This document shows, piece after piece, positions 14,083 through 23,422 of a stretch of DNA of 64,000 nt. Within the stretch, counting starts at the first letter, position 1; the number at the start of each line of letters is the position of its first letter. A program made the position numbers and the translations under genes. The stretch spans positions 1 through 64,000 of the forward strand of contig JAQVDP010000002.1 of assembly GCA_028698335.1 (NCBI GenBank), written 5' to 3'. The notes beneath the pieces are model-generated. The model did no database searches, was not told where the DNA came from, and worked only from the letters and a program-made list of their open reading frames with translations. The DNA comes from Nevskiales bacterium (GTDB lineage: Bacteria > Pseudomonadota > Gammaproteobacteria > Nevskiales > Nevskiaceae).

Positions 14083-17000
14083 ATGTCGCTGATCAATAGG
14101 CGTCCGAACGCCGTGTTGCCGATGCTGGCCGGTTTGTGCCTGATGGGGCTGGCGGGATGCGGGGGCGGAGGCGACCAGACACCTGCGGTGGTGCCGACGC
14201 CGACTCCGACGCCGACGACTCCGCCGGGAACCGGCGGCGGTCCCGTACTCGGCGAGGGCCGGACCTTCCTGATCGAGCCGGGTGCGGACGCGACGACGGA
14301 CATGGTCGCGGCGATGATCCAAGCCGCGCCGGGCGATGTCATCGAGTTCGCCTGCGGCTACTTCGAGCTGACCTCGACGCTGCAGCTGACCAACACCGAG
14401 GATGTGCTGATCAAGGGGTGCGGCAGGGACAAGACGGTCCTGTCGTTCAAGCACAACGACACTCCGGAAGGCATCCTCGCGGTCAACGTCCACGGTGTGA
14501 CGATCGAGGACCTGACGGTGCTGGATACCGGCGGCAACGGCATCGAGATGCGCGGGGTCAGCCATGGCACGCTGCGGCGGGTGCGCGCGTTCTGGTCGTC
14601 CAACGGCGGGCGCGAAAGCCCGGACCCGGTGACCGCCGACAACTTCGGCGAGCGCCTGCAGGTGGCCTGCACCGATCCGGCCACGCAGAATCCCGACGCG
14701 CCGGAGAATTTCCTCGGCGATACGACGTCGCCGGACTACACCGTCAGCAAGAAGTCCGGCCGTTACGGCATCTATCCGGTGTCGTCCGAGAACATCCTGA
14801 TCGAGGACGCCGAATCGATCGGCGCGTCCGACGCTGGCATCTACGTCGGCCAGACCAACAACGCGATCATCCGCAACAGCCGTTCGGCGTTCAACGTGTT
14901 CGGTTTCGAGATCGAGAACGTCCAGGGCGGCGAGTACGCGAACAATCTCGCCGAGTGCAATACCGGCGGCTTCCTGATCTACGACCTCGACGGCCTGCGC
15001 CAGTACGGCGATCGCTCGCGCATGTACGGCAACGTCTCGCGCATGAACAACACCTACAACTTCACGTCGGGCGGTTTCGTCGGCAACGTGCCGCCGGGCA
15101 GCGGCATGATCACGCTGAGCTACGACCGCATCGACGTGTTCGACAACGAGTTCCGCGACAACAACACCGCCGGCATCATCCACGCCAGCTACGAGCTGTT
15201 TCCGGAAGGCGCCGGACGCCCGGACGAGAAGCGCATCGACTGGTACACCGAAGGTCTGCACATCTATCGGAACAGGTTCGTCAACAACGGCAACGGGCTG
15301 CCGCTGCCGACGACCAACGATCTGCAGAACCAGGATCTCGCGCGTCTGCTGCCGGCGCTGGTGGGGCTGAAGAATCAGGTCGCCTGCCTGCTGCCGACCA
15401 ATCTGCTGACCTGTGCCGCGGCCGGTGTCGTCGGCTTCCGCGGCGCGCACATCATCTGGGACGGATTGCTCGACAGCTACGATGCCGACTGCCCGTATCC
15501 GCTCGACGCCGCCGGCAATCCGGTGCCGGCCGACGAGCGCGGCAAGCCGCAGATGACCAATGAGCATCCGAATCCGGAGTGCCACTACAACGCCTACAAG
15601 TTCGACACCGAGGCCGAGGGCGCGCCGCGCATCCTGCCGGACTGGTTCTCGTGTATCGATGCCGACAACGACTTCAGCAGCGACAGCCTGACCTTCGCGG
15701 ATTTCCACGGCACCAAGGGGCTTGAGGCCGTGGTCAACAGCAACATCGATCCGACCAATCCGCTGTCGGTGCTGACGGTGCTGACGGCACTCGATCCGGG
15801 CGCGTTGCTGGAGTTCCCGTCGAGCTTCGACATGAGCGCGCATCAATGCGTCGAACGCTACGGCAGGAACCTCGCGCCGCTGCCGGCGGTCGAGATCCCG
15901 CCCTTCGAGCGCAGCGGTGACTACGATCCGGCGCCGAGCCCCGAGCAGGTCGCCGCGCTGTGCGAGGCGGACGTTGCCGCCGGGCAGGTCAATTTCGAGG
16001 CGGCGAAGGTCAACTGCCCGACGCTCGATCAGTACAACCTGTTCGCCGACGCCGAGGATCCGACCAGCACGCCGAACGGCGGCGGTGTGCCGTTCGTGCT
16101 CAACACCAAGCTGTTCTCCGACTACGCGGTGAAGTACCGCGTGATGTATCTGCCGCCGGGGACGCAGGCGGTCTATCGCGACGCCGCGACGGCGGGCGTC
16201 AACGCCGCGATCGTGTTTCCGACCGGGACGATCCTGGCCAAGACCTTCTCGTTCGCCGATGAGACCGCGGGGACCGAAACCCCGGTGGAGACGCGGCTGC
16301 TGATCAAGCGCGTCAATTCGAAGGGGCAGGCCCGCTGGGACGGCATTCCATACCAGTGGGAGACGGATACCGAAAGCGGACGCCGTGTGGCGCGGCTGGC
16401 GATGGGCGGCGCGACGGCGTCGGCGTCCTGGCATCTGACCGACGTCGATTCGGGACAGCTGCACAGCGGCTCGACCGACCGCTACACGATCCCGAACGCC
16501 AACCAGTGTCTGAGCTGCCATGCCAATGAGGATCTGGAAACCGGTTCGGCGCCGATCGGTCCGAAGGTGCGGAACCTGAACCGGCCGTATCGTTCCGAGT
16601 CCGACTTCGTGACCTCGCAGTCGCAGCATCCGATCGCCGGGCGCAACCAGATCGCCTATCTGTGCGAGCAGGGCCTGATGGCGGGGTGCCCGAGCAGCCT
16701 CGGCGTGGATGCCCAGACCCAGATCGCCGGCGCGGTCGAGCGGCTGCCGGTGTTCAACAAGCCCGGCGACGCCGGTTTCGAGGCCGGCTCGGACGCCGAC
16801 ATCGAGGCACGGGCGCGCGCCTATCTGGAGATCAACTGCGCGCATTGCCACAACGTTCGCGGCTTCGCGTCGAACACCGGCTTCTATCTGGACTTCCTGC
16901 GGCCGGTCGACGGCTCGTTCGGCATCTGCAAGCGACCGACGGCAACCGGGCAGGAGGGCAACGGCGGCCGTACGGTGGATATCCATCCGGGTGTCGTCAG

Positions 17001-17181
17001 CGACTCCATCGTCGCGTTCCGCATCGGGCCGGATGCGACCACGCCGGCGGCGCGGATGCCACCGATCGCACGCAGCGTGGTGCACGACGAGGGGCATGCG
17101 CTGATCGAGCAGTGGATCCAGGACGTTGTCGTGCCGGACGAGGCCCGCTATCCGGGCTCGACCAGCTGTGCCGGCAACTGA
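14083..17181 (+). CDS. lipoprotein: parallel beta-helix domain fused to diheme cytochrome c
   Basis: A 1032-residue protein with lipoprotein signal MGLAGC, then a Thr/Pro linker. Residues about 65-580 form a parallel beta-helix repeat region (right-handed, pectate-lyase-like) resembling the SO_2929 family (TIGR03805). Residues about 640-1030 resemble the SO_2930 family (TIGR03806) and carry two haem-binding motifs, CLSCH and CAHCH. In Shewanella these are separate adjacent genes; here one continuous frame encodes both. It should be an outer-membrane-anchored periplasmic or surface redox protein of unknown substrate. ATG 14083 has GAGGAGAG at 14071-14078. It is monocistronic. Confidence 0.85.
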   Translation: MSLINRRPNAVLPMLAGLCLMGLAGCGGGGDQTPAVVPTPTPTPTTPPGTGGGPVLGEGRTFLIEPGADATTDMVAAMIQAAPGDVIEFACGYFELTSTLQLTNTEDVLIKGCGRDKTVLSFKHNDTPEGILAVNVHGVTIEDLTVLDTGGNGIEMRGVSHGTLRRVRAFWSSNGGRESPDPVTADNFGERLQVACTDPATQNPDAPENFLGDTTSPDYTVSKKSGRYGIYPVSSENILIEDAESIGASDAGIYVGQTNNAIIRNSRSAFNVFGFEIENVQGGEYANNLAECNTGGFLIYDLDGLRQYGDRSRMYGNVSRMNNTYNFTSGGFVGNVPPGSGMITLSYDRIDVFDNEFRDNNTAGIIHASYELFPEGAGRPDEKRIDWYTEGLHIYRNRFVNNGNGLPLPTTNDLQNQDLARLLPALVGLKNQVACLLPTNLLTCAAAGVVGFRGAHIIWDGLLDSYDADCPYPLDAAGNPVPADERGKPQMTNEHPNPECHYNAYKFDTEAEGAPRILPDWFSCIDADNDFSSDSLTFADFHGTKGLEAVVNSNIDPTNPLSVLTVLTALDPGALLEFPSSFDMSAHQCVERYGRNLAPLPAVEIPPFERSGDYDPAPSPEQVAALCEADVAAGQVNFEAAKVNCPTLDQYNLFADAEDPTSTPNGGGVPFVLNTKLFSDYAVKYRVMYLPPGTQAVYRDAATAGVNAAIVFPTGTILAKTFSFADETAGTETPVETRLLIKRVNSKGQARWDGIPYQWETDTESGRRVARLAMGGATASASWHLTDVDSGQLHSGSTDRYTIPNANQCLSCHANEDLETGSAPIGPKVRNLNRPYRSESDFVTSQSQHPIAGRNQIAYLCEQGLMAGCPSSLGVDAQTQIAGAVERLPVFNKPGDAGFEAGSDADIEARARAYLEINCAHCHNVRGFASNTGFYLDFLRPVDGSFGICKRPTATGQEGNGGRTVDIHPGVVSDSIVAFRIGPDATTPAARMPPIARSVVHDEGHALIEQWIQDVVVPDEARYPGSTSCAGN

Positions 17182-17304
17182 GGGGGCACAGAGACATATA
17201 TATGGAGAGATGCCCGGCTCCCGTTTCGCCCCCGGTGGCGGGACGGGACGGGAGCGGGCCGGGCGGCGGGAAGGACGAAGTGAAAAAAATCGTCACAAAC
17301 CCTG

Positions 17305-17331
17305 TTGACTCGCAAAATGTTCTGTTATGAT
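17305..17331 (+). promoter_or_regulatory. sigma-70 promoter of the tRNA-His/tRNA-Lys operon
   Basis: TTGACT (17305-17310) and TATGAT (17326-17331) are separated by 15 bp. A GC-rich discriminator (TCGCGCCCC) follows, as in stringently controlled stable-RNA promoters. The first tRNA begins 43 bp downstream. Confidence 0.7.
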
Positions 17332-17374
17332 TCGCGCCCCTGAGCGATACCCCGCTTGGGGGATGGCTCCCGAT

Positions 17375-17452
17375 GGTGGACGTAGCTCAGTTGGTTAGAG
17401 TCCCAGATTGTGATTCTGGTTGTCGGGGGTTCGAGTCCCCTCGTCCACCCCA
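17375..17452 (+). tRNA. tRNA-His (GTG)
   Basis: A complete cloverleaf with acceptor GTGGACG/CGTCCAC and encoded CCA at 17450-17452. The extra G-1 (17375) facing C73 (17449) is diagnostic of tRNA-His. Anticodon loop ATTGTGATT gives GTG. Confidence 0.95.
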
Positions 17453-17469
17453 ATTTAAATTGGATGAAT

Positions 17470-17544
17470 GGGCTGCTAGCTCAATGGTAGAGCAGCTGAC
17501 TCTTAATCAGTAGGTTCGGGGTTCGAGTCCCTGGCAGCCCACCA
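17470..17544 (+). tRNA. tRNA-Lys (CTT)
   Basis: The acceptor GGGCTGC pairs with GCAGCCC, with discriminator A and encoded CCA. The anticodon loop CTCTTAA between CTGA/TCAG gives CTT (AAG codons). It lies 17 bp after tRNA-His and is co-transcribed with it. Confidence 0.93.
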
Positions 17545-17561
17545 ATTCAGCGACTCACGAG

Positions 17562-17590
17562 GCCCGGTACACGACCGGGCTTTCGTGTTT
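17562..17590 (+). terminator. terminator after the tRNA operon
   Basis: A stem GCCCGGT/ACCGGGC (17562-17568 with 17574-17580) is followed by a T-rich tract TTTCGTGTTTTT. It separates the tRNAs from ppiD. Confidence 0.75.
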
Positions 17591-17632
17591 TTGTGCATTT
17601 GAGAGATTGCCGACCCGAGTGAAGGGGAGACT

Positions 17633-19558
17633 ATGCTTCAACAGATTCGTGATCGCACCTCCGGCCTGATCGCAGGTTTCATCGTCGCGTTGATTGCGAT
17701 CCCGTTTGCGTTCTTCGGTATCGAATCGTTCCGCTCGGGCGGCGGTGATCCGGTGGTTGCCAAGGTTGGCGATCAGAAGATCCACGATTCGCAGTTCCGC
17801 CGTGCCTACGACCAGCGCTACCAGCAGCTGATGTCGCTGATGGGCGAGAATTTCCGCGCCGACATGATCGACCAGACGCAGCTGCGTCAGTCGGTCCTGC
17901 GGGACATGGCGCAGGAGACGATGCTCAAGCAGTTCACCGAGTCGGAAGGCTACGCGGTCGACGACGCCACGGTGTTCAGGAGCATCGCCACCGAGACGGC
18001 GTTCCAGCGTGACGGCAAGTTCAACACCGAGGCCTATCGCGACGCGCTTGCGCGCGTCGGCTTCACGCCGGAGCGCTACGAGGCGCGGCTGCGTGATTCG
18101 CTGGAAATGAACCAGATGCGCGAGGCGATCGTCGACACGGCCTTCGTCACCGACGTGTCCGTCGACCAGGCGCTGCGTCTGGCCGGGGAGCAGCGGACGA
18201 TCGAGTATGCGGTGTTCGACGTCACGCGCTATCGCGCGAAGGCGAACGTGACCGACGACGAGGTCGCGGCCCGCTACGAGGACAGCAAGGCGCAGTATCA
18301 GGCGCCCGAGCGCATCAAGCTCGAGTACGTGGAGTTGTCCAAGGCCACGCTGCCGGAGCCGAGCACCCCGGGTGACGACGTGCTCAAGGCGCTGTACGAC
18401 GCCGAGAAGGACGGCCGGTTCACCACGCAGGAGGAGCGCAAGGCCAGCCATATCCTGGTGAGCTTCGGTGCCGACAAGGCAGCCGCCAAGGCGAAGGTCG
18501 AGAAGATCGCCGGGGAACTGGCCGGCGGTGCCGATTTCGCGACCCTGGCCAAGGAATACTCGGACGACACCGGGTCGAAGGCCAGTGGCGGCTCGCTCGG
18601 CTGGGTCAAGCGCGGGCAGATGGTCAGCAGCTTCGAGGACGCGCTCTACGGCCTCGATGCCGGTCAGACCAGCGGTCCGGTCGAAACCGAGTTCGGCTGG
18701 CACCTCATTCATGTCGACGAGATCAAGCCGTCGGTGACGCGCAGCTTCGACGATCCGGAGGTCAAGCGTGAGCTGACCGAGCTGTTCCAGAGCCGCGAGC
18801 GCCAGCAGCGTTTCGAGGACATGAGCAGCCAGCTCGAGCAGCTCGCGTTCGAGAATCCGACCTCGCTGGAGCCGGTGGCTTCGGCGCTGGGCCTGAAGAT
18901 CCAGACCACCGAGTGGTTCACGCGCGAAGGCGCCGGCGGGATCACCGCCGAGGAGCCGGTCAGGACCGCCGCCTTCATGCCCGAGATCATCGACGACGGC
19001 GAGAACAGCAAGCCGCTGGCGATCAGCGGCGAACGTCTGGTCGTGATCCGCAAGGCCGACTACGAGGCTCCGCGTCAGCGCACGCTCGACGAGGTGCGGG
19101 AGACGATCCGCAACCAGCTGCTGGCCGAGAAGGCGCGACAGCTGGCCGAGCAGGACGCCGACGAGGTCGTCAACGCCGTGGGTTCGGGCACCGCGTTCCA
19201 GGAGATCGTCTCGGCCAAGGGTGCCGAGCTGCGCAATCCCGGCGCGATCCGGCGTGACGACAAGAACGTCGAGGGCGCCGTGGTGGCGCGGGCGTTCAAG
19301 CTCGCGCGGCCCGGCAACGACGTCGGCACCCTGGGTCAGGCGGTGCTGGACGACGGCTCGCGCGTCGTGATCGTGCTGCGGTCGGTGACGGTGCCCGAGC
19401 AGATCGCGGCGGACCAGAAGCCGGCGCAGCAGCAGCGTCTGCGCGACGCCATCGCCGGCAAGGAGTTCGGCGCCTATCTGTCGCTGATCGAGGACGAGGT
19501 CGGTATCGAATACGTCGATCGTCCGGCCGAAGACGCGACGCCGGATTCCGGGCAGTAG
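17633..19558 (+). CDS. ppiD: peptidyl-prolyl isomerase PpiD (SurA/PpiD chaperone)
   Basis: A 641-residue inner-membrane-anchored periplasmic chaperone. A single membrane helix (residues 11-30) is followed by a SurA_N-like region (about 35-200). A parvulin PPIC domain covers residues about 265-370 (ASHILVSFG, SGGSLGWVKRGQMV, FGWHLIHVDE). A C-terminal helical and beta region follows. PpiD assists folding of exported proteins at the Sec translocon. Length matches the family (about 620). RBS AGGGGAG precedes the ATG. In Pseudomonas the order is lon-hupB-ppiD-fabI. Here ppiD and fabI are near one another but hupB is 12 kb away, and a symporter lies between ppiD and fabI. Confidence 0.93.
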   Translation: MLQQIRDRTSGLIAGFIVALIAIPFAFFGIESFRSGGGDPVVAKVGDQKIHDSQFRRAYDQRYQQLMSLMGENFRADMIDQTQLRQSVLRDMAQETMLKQFTESEGYAVDDATVFRSIATETAFQRDGKFNTEAYRDALARVGFTPERYEARLRDSLEMNQMREAIVDTAFVTDVSVDQALRLAGEQRTIEYAVFDVTRYRAKANVTDDEVAARYEDSKAQYQAPERIKLEYVELSKATLPEPSTPGDDVLKALYDAEKDGRFTTQEERKASHILVSFGADKAAAKAKVEKIAGELAGGADFATLAKEYSDDTGSKASGGSLGWVKRGQMVSSFEDALYGLDAGQTSGPVETEFGWHLIHVDEIKPSVTRSFDDPEVKRELTELFQSRERQQRFEDMSSQLEQLAFENPTSLEPVASALGLKIQTTEWFTREGAGGITAEEPVRTAAFMPEIIDDGENSKPLAISGERLVVIRKADYEAPRQRTLDEVRETIRNQLLAEKARQLAEQDADEVVNAVGSGTAFQEIVSAKGAELRNPGAIRRDDKNVEGAVVARAFKLARPGNDVGTLGQAVLDDGSRVVIVLRSVTVPEQIAADQKPAQQQRLRDAIAGKEFGAYLSLIEDEVGIEYVDRPAEDATPDSGQ

Positions 19559-19592
19559 TCATCGCAGATCGCATCGGCGTTGGCCGATGCCA

Positions 19593-19634
19593 AGCCGTTC
19601 ATGGTTCAATCGGCCATGAACGGCTTTTTGTTTT
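19593..19634 (+). terminator. rho-independent terminator of ppiD
   Basis: A perfect 12-bp stem AGCCGTTCATGG (19593-19604) with CCATGAACGGCT (19614-19625) is followed by TTTTGTTTT. It isolates ppiD from the symporter gene 22 bp further on. Confidence 0.9.
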
Positions 19635-19656
19635 ATCCGGACGGAACTCCTGACTC

Positions 19657-20919
19657 ATGAAGTTGCACTGGCAGATCGTGATCGCGCTGGCCGCTGCCGT
19701 GGCCGCCGGATCGATCATCGGCGACGCCGCCTGGTTCGTCGAGACGACGACCTTCATCGGCACGCTGTTCCTCAACGCGCTGCGCATGCTGATCGTGCCG
19801 CTGATCTTCGGCGCCATGATCCACGCGATTCTCGGGATCGACGATTCCAGCGAACTCGGGCGGATCGGCTGGAAGACGACACTGTATTTCGCGTCGACGA
19901 CGCTGGTGTCGATCGTCATCGGTCTGGCGGTGATCAATCTGGTCCAGCCGGGCGTGATCGACGGGGCGCCGGCCGGAGACCGGCTGGGCCTGAGCGCCGA
20001 CACCGGCGCGGTGCTCGACAAGGTCGAGAATCGCGGTGGCAGTGATCTGGTCGGTGTGATCCTGCGGATGGTGCCACCGAACCTGGTCAAGGCGGCGGTG
20101 GAGAACGAGATGCTGGGGCTGATCTTCTTCAGCCTGTTGTTCGGCTACTTCGCGGCACGCCTGCCGGTCGGCCTCGCCGAGGTCCAGCGCAATTTCTGGG
20201 CGGGGCTGTACGAGGTCATGATCCACATCACCAACTGGGTCATGAAGTTCGCGCCACTGGGCGTGTTCGCGCTGGTCGGGCGGACCGTGGCGCAGACCGG
20301 TTGGGCGGCGCTGGAGCCGCTGCTGCTGTTCTTCTTCTGCGTGCTGGCGGCATTGATGCTGCAGGCCTTTCTGGTGCTGCCGCTGCTGGTGCGGTCGTTC
20401 GGACTGTCGCCGTGGCGGCATCTGCAGACGATGGCACCGGCGCTGCTCACCGCGTTCTCGACCAGCTCGTCGGCGGCGACCCTGCCGGTCACGTTCGGCT
20501 GCGTGAAGCGCGCCGGCGTGCAGGATCGCGTGTCGGGATTCGTACTGCCGCTGGGCGCGACCGTCAACATGAACGGGACCGCGCTGTACGAGTGTGCGGC
20601 CGCACTGTTCATCGCCCAGGCCTACGGCCTGGAGCTGAGTCTGCTCAGCCAGTTCACCGTGGTGGTCCTCGCCCTGCTGACCTCGGTCGGCGTCGCCGGG
20701 ATTCCGTCGGCGAGCCTGGTTGCGATCGCGGTGATCCTGACCGCGGTCGGCCTGCCGCTGGAGGGCGTCGGCCTGATCCTGGCGGTGGATCGCATCCTCG
20801 ACATGTGCCGGACCGCGGTCAACGTGTTCGGTGACGCCACCGGCGCGGTCATCATCGCGCACCTGGAAGGCGAGGACGATGCCGGGGACAGCGACGACCC
20901 GATGATCGCCAACCTCTGA
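19657..20919 (+). CDS. dicarboxylate/amino-acid:cation symporter (DAACS family)
   Basis: A 420-residue integral membrane transporter of the GltP/DctA family. Signature elements are the Ser-rich hairpin TAFSTSSSAATLP, the NMNGT motif in GATVNMNGTALYE (TM7), the second hairpin GVAGIPSASLVAIAV and the binding helix VDRILDMCRTAVNVFGD. The Arg of DMCRT is typical of acidic substrates (aspartate, glutamate or C4-dicarboxylates). It couples uptake to Na+ or H+. It is a single gene: a terminator precedes it and a hairpin at 20928-20960 follows. Confidence 0.9.
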   Translation: MKLHWQIVIALAAAVAAGSIIGDAAWFVETTTFIGTLFLNALRMLIVPLIFGAMIHAILGIDDSSELGRIGWKTTLYFASTTLVSIVIGLAVINLVQPGVIDGAPAGDRLGLSADTGAVLDKVENRGGSDLVGVILRMVPPNLVKAAVENEMLGLIFFSLLFGYFAARLPVGLAEVQRNFWAGLYEVMIHITNWVMKFAPLGVFALVGRTVAQTGWAALEPLLLFFFCVLAALMLQAFLVLPLLVRSFGLSPWRHLQTMAPALLTAFSTSSSAATLPVTFGCVKRAGVQDRVSGFVLPLGATVNMNGTALYECAAALFIAQAYGLELSLLSQFTVVVLALLTSVGVAGIPSASLVAIAVILTAVGLPLEGVGLILAVDRILDMCRTAVNVFGDATGAVIIAHLEGEDDAGDSDDPMIANL

Positions 20920-20960
20920 AAAACGAAGGGCCCGGTGCGAGCGGTGTCGCGACCGGGCCC
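20920..20960 (-). terminator. terminator of fabI (also hairpin after the symporter)
   Basis: A perfect 9-bp stem GGGCCCGGT/ACCGGGCCC (20928-20936 with 20952-20960). Read on the minus strand it is followed by TTCGTTTTT, so it ends fabI transcription. It may also act on the convergent symporter mRNA. Confidence 0.8.
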
Positions 20961-20998
20961 CTGATTGATGCCCCGCGATGCGGGGCGGATCGGTGGCG

Positions 20999-21784
20999 TC
21001 AGGCGCCGGCGCCGAGGCCGACGATGTTGTAGCCGGCGTCGACGTAGAGGATCTCGCCGGTGATGCCCGAGGCCAGGTCCGACGACAGGAACGCCGCCGC
21101 ATTGCCGACTTCCTCGACGGTCACATTGCGCTTGAGCGGCGCCGCCGCGGCCGCGTTCGACAGCATGCCGCGGAACCCGGTGATCCCGGCGGCGGCAAGA
21201 GTCTTGATCGGGCCGGCGGAGATGCCGTTGACACGCACGCCCATCTCGCCGAGTTCGGCCGCCATGAAGCGGACGTTGGCTTCGAGCGAGGCCTTGGCCG
21301 GTCCCATCACGTTGTACATCGGAACCGCCCGCACCGCGCCGAGGTAGGTGAGGGTGAGCATCGAGCCGCCGTGTTCCTGCATCAGCGGCCGGGCGGCCTT
21401 GCCCAGTGCGGCGAACGAATACGCGGAGATGTCGTGCGCGATGCGGAAACCGTCGCGCGTCACCGCGTCGAGGTACTTGCCGGCGAGCTGCTCGCGCGGT
21501 GCGAAGCCGATGGAGTGGACCAGCACGTCGAGCGAGCCCCAGGCCTTGCCCAGCTCGGCCATCAGCTCGTCGATCTGCGCGTCCTCGGCGACGTCGAGCG
21601 GGTAGACCAGCTTGGAACCGCATTCGGCGGCGAATTCCTCGACGCGCGTCTTCAGGCGGTCGTTCTGGTAGGTGAAGGCCAGCTCGGCCCCTTCGCGCTT
21701 GAACGCCTCGGCGATGCCGGTGGCGATCGAACGGTCGCTGGCGACACCGGTGATCAAAGCCTTCTTGCCTGAGAGGAAGCCCAT
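20999..21784 (-). CDS. fabI: enoyl-ACP reductase (NADH) FabI
   Basis: A 261-residue short-chain dehydrogenase-type reductase, the last step of each fatty acid elongation cycle. The Rossmann start is [17 protein letters not shown]. The catalytic set is Y147, Y157 and K164 (YNVMGPAK). S91-I92-G93-F94 around the triclosan-contact glycine is unaltered, so the sensitive-type residue is present. Length and motifs match E. coli FabI. An AGGAG ribosome site lies nine bases before the ATG. It is probably a single-gene unit with its own promoter in 21785-21873. Confidence 0.95.
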   Translation of the reverse strand: MGFLSGKKALITGVASDRSIATGIAEAFKREGAELAFTYQNDRLKTRVEEFAAECGSKLVYPLDVAEDAQIDELMAELGKAWGSLDVLVHSIGFAPREQLAGKYLDAVTRDGFRIAHDISAYSFAALGKAARPLMQEHGGSMLTLTYLGAVRAVPMYNVMGPAKASLEANVRFMAAELGEMGVRVNGISAGPIKTLAAAGITGFRGMLSNAAAAAPLKRNVTVEEVGNAAAFLSSDLASGITGEILYVDAGYNIVGLGAGA

Positions 21785-21873
21785 GTGATGATTCTCCTAG
21801 ATCGCGGGGGACCGGCCTGGCCGGTTATTTTGATTATCGGGCACGCGAATGCCAACCGGCGGTGCCCGGTTCG

Positions 21874-21907
21874 CCCCGCGCAGGGCGGAGTATCGCCTTG
21901 CGCGGGG
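21874..21907 (-). terminator. hairpin after the envelope-machine operon
   Basis: A 14-bp GC-rich stem with one G-T pair (21874-21887 with 21894-21907) lies 16 bp after the stop of the AgmX/TonB-like gene. There is no T-run, so termination is probable but unproven. Confidence 0.5.
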
Positions 21908-21923
21908 GCGGGGTGACGCGGGT

Positions 21924-22913
21924 TCAGGACGGCAGGAAGTTGATCGGGTAGTTCGGATAGGTGAACGTCGGGACGTTCTTGGCACCGAAATTCAGCAGCT
22001 GCACGCGCTGCACGATCTTGCGTTCCAGTTCCGGGTCGTTGAAGGTGGACGACACCAGCTTGCACGCCGTCACGCTGCCGTTGGGCGCGATCGTGATGCT
22101 GACGACGATCTTGCCCGCGCCCAGGTTCGGGTTCTGGCGCATGGCCCGGTTGAAGATCGCGTAGAACGCGCCCTTGTTCCGGTCGAACGTGAGCTGGATC
22201 TCCTCCAGCGTGCGTCCGGCAATCAGCTTGTCGCCGCCCTGGCCGGGACGGGAATGGTCCTTGCCGATGCCGACCGGGCTTTCGACCACCTTGGTCCGGC
22301 GTTCGCCGAGGCCGGTTCCAGCCTGCGCGCGACGTGTCGCGCCGGTGCCGGTCGGGGTGCCGATGCCGCCCGAGCTGCTGGCGGCGGCCTGCTCGAAGGC
22401 TTGGCTGTCGGAAGCGGTGTCACCGCCACTGGCGCTGTCGAGCGAGCTCAGCGGCTGCTCCGACTGCGCCAGCGAGGTTGCGCCGGTGTGCAGGGCCTGC
22501 AGCTGGTCGGCGAAGGCCATCACGCCCGAGCGGGCAGCCGTCTCGCGTGCGCGCTGCACGGCCTGCTGCTGGGTGACCTCCGGCTTGACGACCGGCTTGG
22601 GCGGCGCCTTCTCCGGCTGCGGTTCCGGGGTCGGCGCCTCCTTGGCCTCTTCCGGCTGCGGCTGGTCCTCTTCGGCCGGTTTCGGTTCCTCGACCTTCTC
22701 GGCGACCGGCGCCGGCTGCTCGGTGATCAGCTCGACGTAGCGCGATCCGGTCAGCGTGCCGCCACCCCGGGTCAGACCGACCAGTTCGAGGAACGGCACG
22801 ATGGCGCTGAGGATCAGCATCGGCACGCCGACGATCAGGACCAGACGCTTGAAGCGGCGGTCGGATTCCTCCGCCAGCGACCAGGATTGCCACTGAATCG
22901 ACTGCGCGCTCAT
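21924..22913 (-). CDS. AgmX/PglI C-terminal-domain, TonB-like energy transducer
   Basis: A 329-residue protein. It has a cytoplasmic N-terminus, one membrane helix (residues 24-43), a long Pro/Glu/Lys periplasmic spacer (about 65-115) and a Gly/Ser linker. The C-terminal domain of about 90 residues (FYAIFNRAMRQNPNLGAGKI, then VSITIAPNGSVTACKL) matches the AgmX/PglI-type TonB fold. It is last in a nine-gene operon with ExbB/TolQ and two ExbD proteins; its start overlaps the preceding ExbD stop by 4 bp. It presumably transmits force from the stator to outer-membrane or TPR partners. Similar proteins (GltG/GltJ) belong to the myxococcal gliding machine. Confidence 0.85.
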   Translation of the reverse strand: MSAQSIQWQSWSLAEESDRRFKRLVLIVGVPMLILSAIVPFLELVGLTRGGGTLTGSRYVELITEQPAPVAEKVEEPKPAEEDQPQPEEAKEAPTPEPQPEKAPPKPVVKPEVTQQQAVQRARETAARSGVMAFADQLQALHTGATSLAQSEQPLSSLDSASGGDTASDSQAFEQAAASSSGGIGTPTGTGATRRAQAGTGLGERRTKVVESPVGIGKDHSRPGQGGDKLIAGRTLEEIQLTFDRNKGAFYAIFNRAMRQNPNLGAGKIVVSITIAPNGSVTACKLVSSTFNDPELERKIVQRVQLLNFGAKNVPTFTYPNYPINFLPS

Positions 22914-23422
22914 GAGCCGCCCCCCGCCTCACGGTGCGCGACGGCCAGCGAGATCTTGGCGAAGCGGGCTTCGCTGCAGGTCGCCATGACCTTCTTGATC
23001 AGCTGATAGGGGATGTCCTTGTCGGCCATGATGTTGATCTCGCCGCGGGAGACCGCGCCGGCCTCGGCGCCGACGACGGGCATCAGACCTTCCTGCAACA
23101 GGCGCGACTTCAGCGGGCCGAGCACGTTGCCGGTGGTGTTGAGGGCATCCTCGATCGACATGACCGGCTCGTTGTCGAGCAGGATCTGTTCCTTGCTGAT
23201 CATCAGCAGGACCGTTTCCCGGGGACCGGTGACGGCGACCGATGCCGGCAGCTCAAGCGACCGGGGGTTCGGCAGGACTTCGACCTGCGACGAGTTGACC
23301 AACAGAAAGAACACCAGGATCGTGAAGATATCCATCAGCGACGTCAGGCTCAGCGCACCAGGCCGGTTGCGCTTGCGCCTGCGATCGAGTCGCTGCGTTC
23401 TGAGGTGATGCGCTCGAATCAA
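22910..23422 (-). CDS. ExbD/TolR-family stator protein (Asp-containing)
   Basis: A 170-residue protein. A basic N-terminus leads into one membrane helix, LTSLMDIFTILVFFLLVN. Its Asp (about residue 31) is the proton-carrying residue of ExbD/TolR/MotB. A periplasmic ExbD-type domain follows (GEINIMADKDIPYQLIKKVM). It partners the ExbB-like protein encoded by 23922-24554 to form a proton-driven motor. It overlaps both neighbours by 4 bp, indicating coupled translation. The second ExbD paralogue upstream lacks this Asp, so proton flow probably depends on this subunit. Confidence 0.88.
   Translation of the reverse strand: MIRAHHLRTQRLDRRRKRNRPGALSLTSLMDIFTILVFFLLVNSSQVEVLPNPRSLELPASVAVTGPRETVLLMISKEQILLDNEPVMSIEDALNTTGNVLGPLKSRLLQEGLMPVVGAEAGAVSRGEINIMADKDIPYQLIKKVMATCSEARFAKISLAVAHREAGGGS

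Noticed and set aside
13990-17097. 1035-residue open frame antisense to the beta-helix/cytochrome gene
   Set aside because: Its Arg/His/Val-rich composition has no recognisable domain or ribosome site. The plus-strand frame has a signal peptide and haem motifs. GC-rich codon usage creates such antisense frames.
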